Notes under the pieces: generated by a model
The model's input: only the letters and a program-made list of their open reading frames with translations
The model's database searches: none
Told to the model about the DNA's origin: nothing
DNA from: Litoditis marina
Lineage: Eukaryota > Nematoda > Chromadorea > Rhabditida > Rhabditidae
Length of the DNA stretch: 64,000 nucleotides
Reading direction: 5' to 3'
NCBI GenBank assembly: GCA_964036275.1
Contig: OZ038435.1
Location: 33,483,728-33,547,727 of the forward strand
Program-made: the position numbers and the translations under genes
Shown here: positions 13,401 through 25,300 of the stretch, in pieces
Layout of the letters: the number at the start of each line of letters is the position of its first letter
Numbering within the stretch: position 1 is the first letter of the stretch

Positions 13401-13979
13401 CTCGAAATAATGCGAAGACGACAAGAGAACGAGCATGGATGAGTAATTCATCTGAAAAAAAAATATTTTTCATGTGACAATTTACAGTACAGTTCTCGCG
13501 ATTTCAACGTGGAGACACCTACAATTAAGTATCACAATTATTTCATGGTCATATTCAGTGAAAATACTTTTTCTTGCACGAATTTACATCTGTGCAAAAC
13601 AAAAAGAACGCACCTTTCGAATTACATCCCGCTGGAGGACAAGGGGCAGTTTTTCGAGATTGATTCGTGTTCGTGTCTCTCTTCTACAAAACAACCAGTT
13701 CAAACACCTGTAACCAGAAACCAGAATACAACAAACACAAACATTGTTAACCACTAAGTAACCTCTTATTTACCCAAAAATACATTATAAACAAGGGTTA
13801 CAAAGGGGTTAACAGAAGGGTTATCCCGGTTAAGTTCAACTGAGAGGGTCAACGAAATACCGGGTTCATTGTGGAATTGGTCAAAGGGAAATGCACCCCA
13901 AACACCAAACTACAATTCTACAATAATTGTGGAAGCACCTACCATTTGAGCTTCGTCATGATAATATTGGTGCCGTCCA
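10411..13979 (-). CDS. F-box-associated (FBA_2/FTH)-like protein, 5' end not found
   Basis: Probable substrate-recognition part of an SCF ubiquitin ligase or a relative, of the family greatly expanded in rhabditid nematodes. Phase-consistent exons: 13943-13979, 13335-13451, 12851-12985, 12144-12242, 11726-11836, 11269-11406, 10882-10994, 10411-10495 (stop TAG). The C-terminal ~200 residues have the leucine-rich layout of FBA_2 proteins: VNTLLLDECHVL, FQEIVDSLQVKTLNF, then WLSLLGCPTMVISG, ISQETIRQLIQEWNEGSREL and a final short beta tail. The match is by pattern, from memory of the family. I could not find an F-box motif; the first exon I can place enters in phase 2, so at least one upstream exon is missing, or the ATG at 13449-13451 is the start. 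Divergent sequence and a missing F-box are common in this family. Confidence 0.55.
12476..12702. repeat. Family C variant (GGGTTAAC-rich element)
   Basis: Begins TTCTTTATTTAACCCGGTATTTCG and ends CGAAAAACCGGGTTCCTTGTGGAATTGGC; the arms are inverted copies of each other. It lies in an intron of the F-box-like gene. Related partial copies are at 13740-13885 and 19072-19240. Confidence 0.6.
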
Positions 13980-16347
13980 CTGAACCTTCAACAACGTTCA
14001 TTCCCAGGGTACTGTAAGTGAGAATCATGATTTACAGCAAACACTTTTGTAACTTGCAAGTTTCTTTTTTGAAACAAGCTCACGCTTCTTACTAATTAAC
14101 ATAACACATAAGAAGTATGTGATGAGATAGAAATGAGAAACAGGGACTGTTTCAAGTCTATTTTATAATTACTAAAAAATGTTACAGATTAGTCGACAAT
14201 AAGATAGACCTAACTAATAAAAACTGTAAACTTTGCAAAATCAAAACTATTGTTACAACTTTAAACAGTATGGTCCGATTGAAAAACAAATATCGTACAT
14301 GCCTAACATTTGTTGGCACAGAATGACCAAAATGTGGCACTAGAAATTGTGGTTAGGAGAGCGCAGGAGAGAATTTGCCACTGGCATTTGACCTTTCATT
14401 CGAAATATGACCAAGTCTTAGTTGTACTTTGATCACATACAACAGATATCTCGCAATATTAAAATTTTCAGGCACTTTTCCGTGCACGTCAAATTTACGG
14501 TTCGGATTGAAAACCGGCACCTCACCACAACAAGTGATCAATTATTTTATCGAACAAAAAAATATGAATGATTGGCACTGTAACTATAGCCACGTTCACA
14601 ATTCAGAAAACTAATGTTAGTTGTGAGGTGAAAGTGGGCATTATGCAAATTAGATCTACAGCGCTGACTAAACTAAACTAAGCTGTCTGATCATAAAAAT
14701 TGGTTGAAAACATTAAAAAGACAATGAGGAACGAGAGATAGAACACAGAGAATGAGAGAGAGGGGGGGGGAGAGAGAAATTTCTTTCAAGTGTAGGATTT
14801 GTCAGACCGTTGTGGACACCGTACCATCGATTTTCTCAGAACGATTGGCGCCAATTTTCTTCGATTGGCCAGCTACAAAAGCGAGAGAGTGTACAGATCA
14901 ATGAGGCCGCAGACATCTGGGTCTCTCTGACCTGCACACTCTCTCGCTCAGCCAATAGAAGTGGCTGGCCAATTGGCTGGGAATTGTCTGAGTTGTATGG
15001 GACGGGGTTTGGCAAGCGGCCAGTTCGTCTGCGTATCATTGATCTACTCCCTCTCTCAACTGCTGGCAGATAATCAACGACCGCTCACCCCGCATCGCTC
15101 AATCAATTGAACCCTCCGCTGTCTTTATGGGGAAAATGGCGACAATAGTTATAAGAGGAAACATGCTGACACAGTTAACATAACAGAAAACGCCAAAATC
15201 CGATCTAACCATTTATGCACAACTAACTACACACCAGAAAAGAACAACAACAAACACGTAATTGAAATACTGAAGTATTTGAATACAAATAAAAACTGAA
15301 TAATCCCTGTCGCATAACAGGGCCAAAAACAATGAAACCGTAACAAAAAGTCTACGAAAACAATACAGAAAAATATATAAACAAATTGAATGAAAAACAA
15401 AAGGCACATGTGGTGATACAAGTCAGAAATAGAGAAATAGCGCACGAGGGTTATCAATTTCAATTCGGTAACATAAACGAAACTCGACATTTCGAGTTCG
15501 ACTCGGAACTGAAACTTGAAATGAACTCGAAACCCGATTTTTACTACTCGAGTAACAACTCTGAATCTGACCTGCACATAAACTATATTACATTAGCCGA
15601 GATCTACTTTGTTTCGCCACGGTCAACGTGATTTATTGATATCATCATGGAACTGTAAACGGGTGAAATCACGTATCACGTGAACGGAAACGGCTAGAAA
15701 TCACAAAATGAAGACCCTCTATACAAAAATGAAACAAAACAACAATGAACTCAGGATGAAAGAGGGACGGAGAAGGTGACAGTTGGTTGACCCGTTACAA
15801 AATCTCGCTAACCATAACCAACCGTCTACCGCCAAACATCAGCTAACTTTCCGATTTCATCCATCATGAAGATCCTAATATGATATATGAATGGATATTC
15901 TGACAATATTCTGGCTGAGAAATAGAGATATTTCGTGTATTCAAATTACAGACCACTGGAGGCCTGATTTTCTGAATGAGTTTGCTGCCAGAAAAGTTAG
16001 CTGACAAATAGCTATCCGCCGTCTAGTCAAGTTCATTGTTCAGCTGACCATTCTGGTAAGGCTATCTTGGGATCCCGATTGATTGGTGTGCCCCAATATT
16101 ACAATCGAAGAACCCAAACTTTTCGTGCTACCGAGATTCACCGAAAAAAAGGGAAAAGATCCAAAATAGAACTTCTCTCAGAAAAGTCAGCTGAGCCACC
16201 AGTTACCACACACCAGTATACGAGTTGAACACGTAAACTTCCCGATTATGCATTAGAAATAGACGAAACGAGACAGTTCCTCGAGTCTCTTTAAAAGAAG
16301 AAGAAGAAGAAGAAAAAGACTTCTTTCAGAAAAGAAGAAGACAGTTA
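13980..16347. other. Intergenic
   Basis: Any missing 5' exon of the F-box-like gene would lie here, but I could not identify one. Contains a family F repeat at 14820-15065 (see separate entry) and an AAG-repeat-rich stretch near 16290-16345. The rest shows no coding signal. Confidence 0.4.
14820..15065. repeat. Family F repeat (AACGATTGGCGCCAATTTTC)
   Basis: Contains the recurring blocks AACGATTGG...CAATTTTCT.CGATTGGCCAGCTAC, GCGAGAGAG, and GATCAATGAGGCCGCAGAC, with ACACTCTCTCGCT as the inverted partner of the GCGAGAGAGTGT block. Related copies are at 25290-25560 and 41515-41650; fragments lie near 24010 and 27775-27830. Confidence 0.6.
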
Positions 16348-19300
16348 TTACTCTCTATTCGGTTTAGTTGCGCGTGTCCGCGTCTCCTTCGGGGCCAGCG
16401 GCACGTGTTCATCCGGGAACTCGACGCCGAACGTCTTGCGACCGTTGTAGTTGCGTCTCATCTCCGACGCTCCCGTACGTCGCTCGCCCGCCTCGCGACG
16501 GAACAAGACCCCCGCCTTCTCGCGGCACAAACGGAACAACAGCGTCAGCCTGGATACAACAATGAGGTATTTAATCACCAATAAGGGGTTTGCCATAAAC
16601 TCTGAAAAACCGTTGCAACGTAAAATACCGGACTCGCCAATTTTGCAACTTAAAATACCGGCACCGGGGTCAGCCAGATGTCGCCTGTACTGTTTGAAAT
16701 TCATAAGGAGATGCAGGCTAAATCTACACCAGTATTTAAGCCTGCATCTTCTCCGGTATTTTAAGCTGCCAGCGTTTTCACAGCAAGTAGCCTGTTTTTA
16801 GATTGAAACCCGTGAAAATTGAGCATTTTGCATCGAAAATAGACAGTTCGTCTTGTTTTCACCATAAAGGTGGCCCGCTTTCACTTTTTCCCACTATTTC
16901 GACAATTTTACTAGGATATGTATCTAATCAGAAACATCGAGGAACACGATGAAAACTGGCTTATTTCGACCCAAAACCAACTATAATAAATTGAACGTAT
17001 TTCAAGTTTCAATGAAAAACGAGCTCCTTTTCGGAGAATTCTCAAAATCTAATAGGACGATACGTATCGGCCCTTTAAACTGCAATTGATGTTTAAAGGA
17101 CCGAAGCGCTGGGATAGGTCCTTATAATTGTCCTTCTTTGAATGTGCGCACCTCCTCTCCACTTCCTGGGGTGTGTCGGGACGTGGTGGTTCGGTTCCCA
17201 TAGCAGCCTTCTTGTCATACTCCACGGCAGCCGCCCAGTCAATCAGTCCCACCTTCTGCTCACTGTAACCAACAATAATTTACTAAACTACTTTAGATGA
17301 GAACAAAACATATAAATTTTTATGATATATCAATTTAATTACGTTTCAACATGTTTTTGAGCAGCGGTCCCATTGTTCTCTGATCGCATACTTGCCTACT
17401 ATAACGTCAGAAAAAATATTCGACAACGAGTTTGTGCAGGAAAACCACACCCATCTGGTTTTTCAACCTTTTTAAGGGGAGGGGGGGGGGCGTTTCAAAT
17501 TGCGTTACATTGGATTGCAAAATTTTGCTTGATTTTGCAAAAAAAATTGCATTGCAAAAAAATTGCAAAAGTTAAATTGCGATTGTAAACAGGGCCTTTG
17601 CGATTTCAAAATTACGAAGATTTTCTGCCAATTTGAAGGACGATTATGTGGTCCAATCCCAACACTTCAGTCCTTTAAACTGCAACACATGTCTCAATTG
17701 CAGTTTGAAGGACCGCTGACACGGGATTGGTCCACATCCACATAATCGTCCTACTTTAAGTGAAATTCTCGAAATTGTAAAAAAAAAATTAGTTTCCGGT
17801 GAATTTCTATTTTTAAGGGGAAGGGGTCGCACCGGCGGTAACTTTTTGGTCACCCCTGACTCTGACAGAGACCACTTGAGATTCTTGAGAATGATGACGA
17901 TTGGCAAAAGAATAAGTATTACCTGGCAGGACTCGAGACGAATTCACGGGTTAGAGTATTGTACTTGGAAATCACATCACTAAGCGGACCAACCTACAAA
18001 ATAATGTAATAATAATGCACAAATATTCACAATTTTATCCGAATTAACTACATGAGCAACAAGCAGTGAGCAAGCATTAGTGATATTAGTGATACAAAGT
18101 GCAACCCAAAACTGATTTGTGGTAATATTGAGCAACTCCTAGACAAAAGTAAAAAAAAAAGTCTTACGCACAACTACCTAATATACTGATATGTTTTTTT
18201 TCACCGAAGCGTGGTGGAACTAAGGCAGCTCAGCTACACAAGGAGTTAGTCGTACGATCTATTGTTATAGGATATTGACATATTTCTATGGCAAAGATTG
18301 TCTTTTCGGCGGAAAAGCAGTCCGTTTTTCAATTCTTCCTGACTATTCAGACAACTTTACTCGGGTATGGTGGCCAGTATGGGTGTATTAGCAATTAGAG
18401 TCGTACCTCGGGAATCGTGACCAGCCAAAACTTGGGCATCTTTCGATCGCGATAACCTTCGTTGTGGAACTTGGTCCAGAGTCGTTCGAACAGCGTGCGA
18501 ATCAAAATCATGGATCTAAACCGAAAACTGTCGTCCATGTCGTGAAGACATACTACATACTACTAAAGATTCATCCATTACTGCTATCCACCTTTTTTCG
18601 TCATACATCTGCTGTATTTTGGGGAATCTCCTTAGTAGGAAAACGGGTTTTCTTCTCAAACACGAAAACAAACAAACTAAATAATGATCATAATCTTCTA
18701 GATGGCCAGACCAGGAAAGTCAGCCACTAAGATCTCATTTCAGCCCCGTCCCCTCTCGTATTTTCTCTTCTCTGATGAGCGAGTACCACATTCATACAAC
18801 CTGGATTATATTATATTATATATATATATATATAAATTCAGTAAAAACCTACTCGACGTCGTTCTTATGAGCCGTCAAGGCAGCCTCTTCCGGTTTCGGC
18901 TTGAGACCAGTACGCGGATCGGCTCTCTGGCTGTTGTACACCAACTCATCGTGGCCAAACGACATGATTACGTCACGCACATCCAGACTATCGTAGTCAC
19001 ACTTGACAAGAATTTTCGCTGCATCTCTGAAGTACGTGGGTCAGTGGGCGGATTCCATAAGGAATCCAGTAATTCGTTAACCACTAATCGTGTTAACCTA
19101 TTTGTTAACCCCTCTCTAACACTTTTTTAACAATGTATTTTGGGGAGAATTCGGGGTCATTTAGTGGTCAACCAGGTAACCCATTTGATGTTTACCTGAA
19201 AGGGTTAGCGAAATACAGGGATTAAATGAAGAATTGGCCGTGTTAGTGGGTGTGAACAACAACATACCGACCTGTTGTGAGAAATTGTCAATAACTGGAA

Positions 19301-22300
19301 ATACCATTTGAGGGGTTACCTATTTTGAATTCTAGTGCGGCCAGGGGTGACCAAAATGTTGACCGACCCTACCACCGGTCCGACCCCTCCCCCTTGAAAA
19401 ATAGAAATTGACCAAAAAATACGATACGAAATAATTCTTCAAATTTGCGAGAATTTCACAAAAGTTGGCAAAAAATCACCATAATTTTTAAAAAATTGGC
19501 TCTATCGGGGCCTTTACGACCCCCCCCCCCCTGAAATTGTTGCACGCGTGCAACTTGTGGTCACCCCTGAGTGCGGCGCTGTAGGCTGCAAACACAGGAC
19601 TCAGCGAATGATAAAATCATGTCCAAAACGCTGCCGGTTACTACTAATACAGCCCGACCATGCAGAACAAAGAACAACACTAGCTGTCTCGTTTTCTATC
19701 AATACGATTGCTCTTCTGCACAGAAGCCGTACTGACACGGTTTGATCGGAAATACCAAAATACAAACTCTAAAAGCATACACCAGTAAGGTCCGACTGTT
19801 CCACGAAAAATAGTCCGTTTTTAGATAGAAACATGGGAAAACTAATGATTTAGTTGCAAAAACTGACCACTTCTCTCGTTGTCGGCGAAAAAGTAGCCCG
19901 TTCTTCGATTTTTTGTTTCTATCTGGACAACTCTACCAAGATATGTCTAAAAACCATTATTTCCCATTTCCACACAACTCACCTGGCATTCATGGGCGGA
20001 GAATAGACTTGCAAGGATGTGTTCAGCAAGCGACAATGGTTGACATACTCCAACAGAGAGTCGGTCAGCATGAGCACACCTGCAATCATTCGAAAGCCGT
20101 GTGCACCAATATCCCGCCGTCTCTAACATTTCCACACTAATCCATGGAGCAGGTATAGTTTGTTCCACCCACTGATAACCCTCTGCACAAATATGCCCAA
20201 CTGCCAGGTCGAAATTATGTAGGTTAGCGTTCTTGGACTCTCCGAATTTCGTTGACGTCTTCTGCACCTCTACTAGTAAATAGCCTCCCGAAAACTTGAA
20301 GGATTACTGTAGAAAGGAGATCGATTGGTGAAACAGAGTATATTCCGGCTAGATGTGAGATCAAAAAACTGCTTCTTGAGACTCAGTTCGGAACTTTCAT
20401 ACTACACCTAAGACACATAGTGCTCGGGGAGTTCTCCCCTATTTCAGGAAAGGGGTAAGAAAAAAGAACAGTTTTCGGCTATTTTTGACCAATGCAGGGT
20501 TTAATGCAGAAACGGGTCTCGTAGTATACTCCATTTCACCCATCAATGACTTTCTACAGTAATATTTTGATTATTCAACAGCATTTTTCATGAATGAACA
20601 AATGTGACAAGAGGTGTGGAGAACAAAATAACAGTTTCAACGTTTTACGATAACTTCAAGACGTAAAAGATGTTCTTCAGTATTTCGCGATCTCACTGTA
20701 AGGCTATTGTTGCGTGGAACGCTGGAACGGCCTATATTATTCAAGAAGGAAGCGAATAGCGTACCATAGACAGAGACAGACGGATGAAAACAATTCGGAA
20801 TGAGCGGCACCACTCGGTGCCAGCCGAAGCTGCTAATTTCAGTGGCGTAACGCTTCAATCTAGCCTCCATCTGAAAGCAATAGGATCGATATAGATATGC
20901 GGCTCAACTTGCCAACTATTTCAAAAACAAACTCTGAAGCACGGTTTCAACTTTTCGAACGGTCATTTCATACCCCGCGTTTGTTGAAGAAAACATGCGT
21001 ACTGATTTACGTGGCGTGAAAAACAATACGCAATCTGAGCACATACGCATGAGCATGACTATGATTCACGCCCACGGGAGAAGTACAAATCAAGAGTAAT
21101 ATTTCCATGAGGTAGAGTGCGGGGTAACAAAACAACACATGTTTTTATTGTCTCATAAGACGAAACATCTATTTTCGAGTGCAGAGCAAAACCGCGACAT
21201 GCACCACGGCCACATCCAATTCGGATATGACTACTCTCTGGAAGTTACCAATTTACGTTGAAAATACATCTAATTTTCCATTTTTTCTGCAAGAATGGTC
21301 AATTCTGACACAAAAGGGGCCTGTTTCTGAGTTTTGTAACTATTCAGCCAAATTTAAGCATAACTACTCACCATCTGCTTGGTCAGCGCACGTCTCTCCA
21401 CAAACTGCGTCCCGGCTGTCGCCCGAGGAATGGTGGGAAACACGGGTGGTGGCAGTTCTACCTGCGCCACCGGCTGCTGTTCACCTTCAACAACATAAAC
21501 AATATTATAAGATATTTTGCGCATGAACAAAAAGTAGTAAATACCAGCTGACTAAGTTATTACAAGATTCTAAACGAACCCCAAAGGAGAGTATATTAAA
21601 TTAACAACTTACTTACAAGGAAGCGATGATCGCCTTTAGGCCAATTCTATATCCAACCGAGTTTTTTGGTAACCGCTTTTCAGGTTACTTCACCGCTAGC
21701 CGGTATGTAACCTAGAACTAAATTTCGGTTACCCTATAAACCAACAAAAAACTACACTTTGTGTTAAAAAAGCAAGTCATCGCTTTTTTTAAAAAATTTT
21801 ATGTTACCCACTGAGGTAACCTGAAAAAAGGGTTAAATATAGAATTTACCTTACTTGATCAATAAATAACTTCAGAGATAGTATTTATCACTCTCAATTC
21901 GTTCATGCATCAACTTTATTTTATTTAACCTAATTCTGTTAATTTGATCACCTCTATTGTCCGTGTGTCCGGGACGTCGCCGTGGTCGAGCCAACGTTCG
22001 TTCTACCACTGGCGCCGGCTTCTCCAACATGAACGGGTTCCAGCTGGGGGCGCTCGCCAGAAACTTCGTCGGCATTCTGTAAGCATTAAGCAAGCATTTC
22101 AGTATTTCTTTTCAATACAACCTCCATCGCCCATTTTGAACACATCACTTTCATCAGTTTTATTTCATCTCATCAGTTTTCTTTCTACTCTAGTCTGGGC
22201 TGGTTGGTAGTGGAGGAGTCTCTCCGTTTCCCTGTTTCCGTCATCCTAACACTACGTGTTCCATTCAGGTATCCAGTCTACAAGTCGATTCAGACGACGA

Positions 22301-25300
22301 AGAGATTGAAAACCCGGGCCACTCGCGGCTGGGAATCGCTGGTCCGTATTCCCAACAGGAATGCATGTTCAAACGCAGTTCTTTCCCCCCCCCCCCCCCC
22401 CCCCCTTCAAGAAGATTCGCATCTGGATCGATGCCAACAGAGCATTCGATAGTCCACCATGAAGTCTTCTATAAAGGAAAGTAGGAAAGGGACCAACCCC
22501 TTACAAGAAACTGCTGCTACGAAGATCTGTGACATGTATGATGAACACCGCCTCGTAACGAAGCGACGTGAATAAATAAATATGAAAAAAAACTTTCTGT
22601 TCAAATTGCATACTGCGCTATCAACCTGATGCCGGAAACTTTGAACAAAGCCAACTAGGCGAATGAACATTCGTGAGAGTAAGCGCGAATAATAGTTTTT
22701 ACCCAGATCGTCTGGAATGCAACCAAATTTGTCTAGAGTGAGACTTTTTGGTTATGCAAAGTTATTTTCGTTGCATTTGAGATGCAACCTGGTTGCATTT
22801 GAAAGAAACCAATGGTTTTCAACACATTCAATCTGGTTTAAACCCGGTTGCTTCTGTAATTGGCCTCGAATCTCGCATCCGGTCGGCTAAACTCACCGCA
22901 TGAGATAGGCGTCAACTGCCGCCGGTTCAACTCTTCCTTCGCGTGCAATTTGTTGAATGTCACATCTAGGAAATGTGGACACGGACGATGTAGGAAGAAA
23001 CACGGCATTATACCAATGACGCGAATTAATCAGATCCACAGCCGACGAACCAGTAATCTTCTGAAACGGATTATATATATATATATAAATAATGATTGCG
23101 TCATTTCCATGAGTATTCTCGAGGTGGGTTCTGATTGGCAGCGTACCAATGAAACTTATATTTTCATGGCCTTCGCGAAATATAATGTTTTGCTATTCTC
23201 CATTTCTTATTAGCAAATTAGCATTTAGATAACATACCTACGGTTACTTTTCTCGTAAGATCTGCTCCTCTTCCGCGAACTTAACAACCAGCCCCCCCCC
23301 CCCCAGTTTCCACTCACTCTTCTATTAGAAAGTTTTATAAAAACACATAGGAAAGAACATTTTAATTATGTACTGAAGCATACGACCATATCGAAAATAA
23401 CTGACCAGGGCTATTTTATTCGGACCAACATCGTTACGTAATGAAGACAATCGCTCCATTTTGTTTTGACTGCGATTGAATAGGAGGATTGATGGAAAGT
23501 CGCCTGTAAAAAAAGACCACACTTCCTACTACATAATAAGTATGGACGTATTACATCGAGATAGTATGATAAATAAATCATTTCTACTGGAAATAAAAAC
23601 AACTTAAGAACACACCCGATGAACACAGTCACCTACACTAGCTACACCGGCTGACTATAATGACCGTCTGACTAGTAAAGCTGATTTACGCGGCATAGAA
23701 TCGGTATAGTTCGTTACACCCACTTATTACCCTCTACAGTAATAACCTCAAACAGGGGTCGAGTGGTCGACTGGTTGTGTGCGCGCTAGCACTGAAAACA
23801 CCATGGTTCGATCCCACTCGGCGCGGTATCTTCATGGCGGACCGCATGAGCTGATGAAAAAAGCTCACCCATGCCTAACTTCACATCTACGGACCCCACC
23901 CCTCTACGGATACTTCTGTGTGATCACTTGTCTTGGTTGTACTGAAATGAATAAAGTAACTTCCAAAATAAATTTTGGTAATATTGGACCCCCTCTCTGA
24001 AAACGATTAGCGCCAGTTTTTTTGCGATTGACCAGCAACAGGACATTTTATTTAACCTAATTCTTTTTAGTTAATGGCTTGATGATTTCTATACTTACTT
24101 CTAAAGTGAACGTTTTTCTTGGAAGCCGCCTGTTGTTCGAATCTTTTCCTCCACGCCTTTCTCTCAGTGATGGACAGACTGAGAAAATCGACATCACTCT
24201 CCAAACATCGGAGAGTTCCCTTCAATGAAAGTGAAAATCTTTTCAGTGCACCATAGGCATCCCTAACCCTAACTTCCAATCAAATCTTCAAATCAATTCA
24301 TCCTATGAAGAAACGAATTACGGAATTGTTGAACATGAATTCTCACATTAGCAACAGGTTATTTGACCACAATGCCTTTTTTGCCGTTCAAGCCTGCCTA
24401 CGTGCATTCGAAAAAGTGCGAGTATTTGCGAAAAATTACTTGCTACATTACAAGTAACCCGTAGCATTACTTCCAACCAATCGTGGATTAAAGAAGTTTT
24501 TTTAATATTATTATTTTTGTGCCTGTTCAGAAATTTACTTACCAAACTCTTCTTCAGAATGGAAGGCGGTAGTGGCCGAACCTTTTTCCCTGGAAAAAAG
24601 CGTAATTGAAAAAGAAAGCAAAAATGCTAATGTTTTTCCTGTCCTCTCATCCTGTCAGGACGCACAGCAAAAAAGTAGTCAATTTTTCCTGACATCACTG
24701 AAGTCTGCTTGGCTAGTGACAGCCTGTTAGGCAATGCGCATAGCGAATAATGTGATACATAGAACAACCCTGTTGTTTCATAAACTATCACCATACCCCA
24801 GTAAAGTTGTTCGAAAAGGCTGAAAAAAAAACTAAAAAAAAAAACGAGCGAAAAGACGACGTCTGAATTTTGATTACCCAAAATTCATGAAAAACACCAA
24901 AAATTCAGATAATCACCCAAAAATTCGCCGAAATCGGGTTATTATCTGGATTTTGCACAAAAAATATCATTTTGATCACCCAAAAACTAGATAGTTACAT
25001 CATTTTTCGTTCTGTCACCCAGAAATCAGAGAGTTGTCCAATAATTGTAAACGTCTGATTGTCACGTGTTTCCATCTGAATTGTTTTTTTGTCGAATATC
25101 TTAACACCTCGAATATCTTCCACATAATTTCTAGGTGTACAATACCTTTTCCCTTCGCATCTACTTCTATCTTCTTATCACTAATCGGCACCATGACAGA
25201 TGAGCTAAGCTGTTCGGACGAGCCAACCATTGCTTGTTGCAACCCTGCAAGTAAATTAGGCATTTTAACAACCTGGGCAGGGAAGGAGCTGAGAACGATT

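Noticed and set aside
16348..16704. Stand-alone 118-aa protein
   Set aside because: The 3' 202 nt is the last exon of the 873-aa gene, with an acceptor at 16550 and matching phase; the upstream part is intron.
23219..23300. Extra coding exon (VKFAEEEQILREK) near a poly-C run
   Set aside because: It has a GTATG donor but no ending phase that fits the next exon at 23060 without a stop; the exon at 23406-23503 fits exactly.
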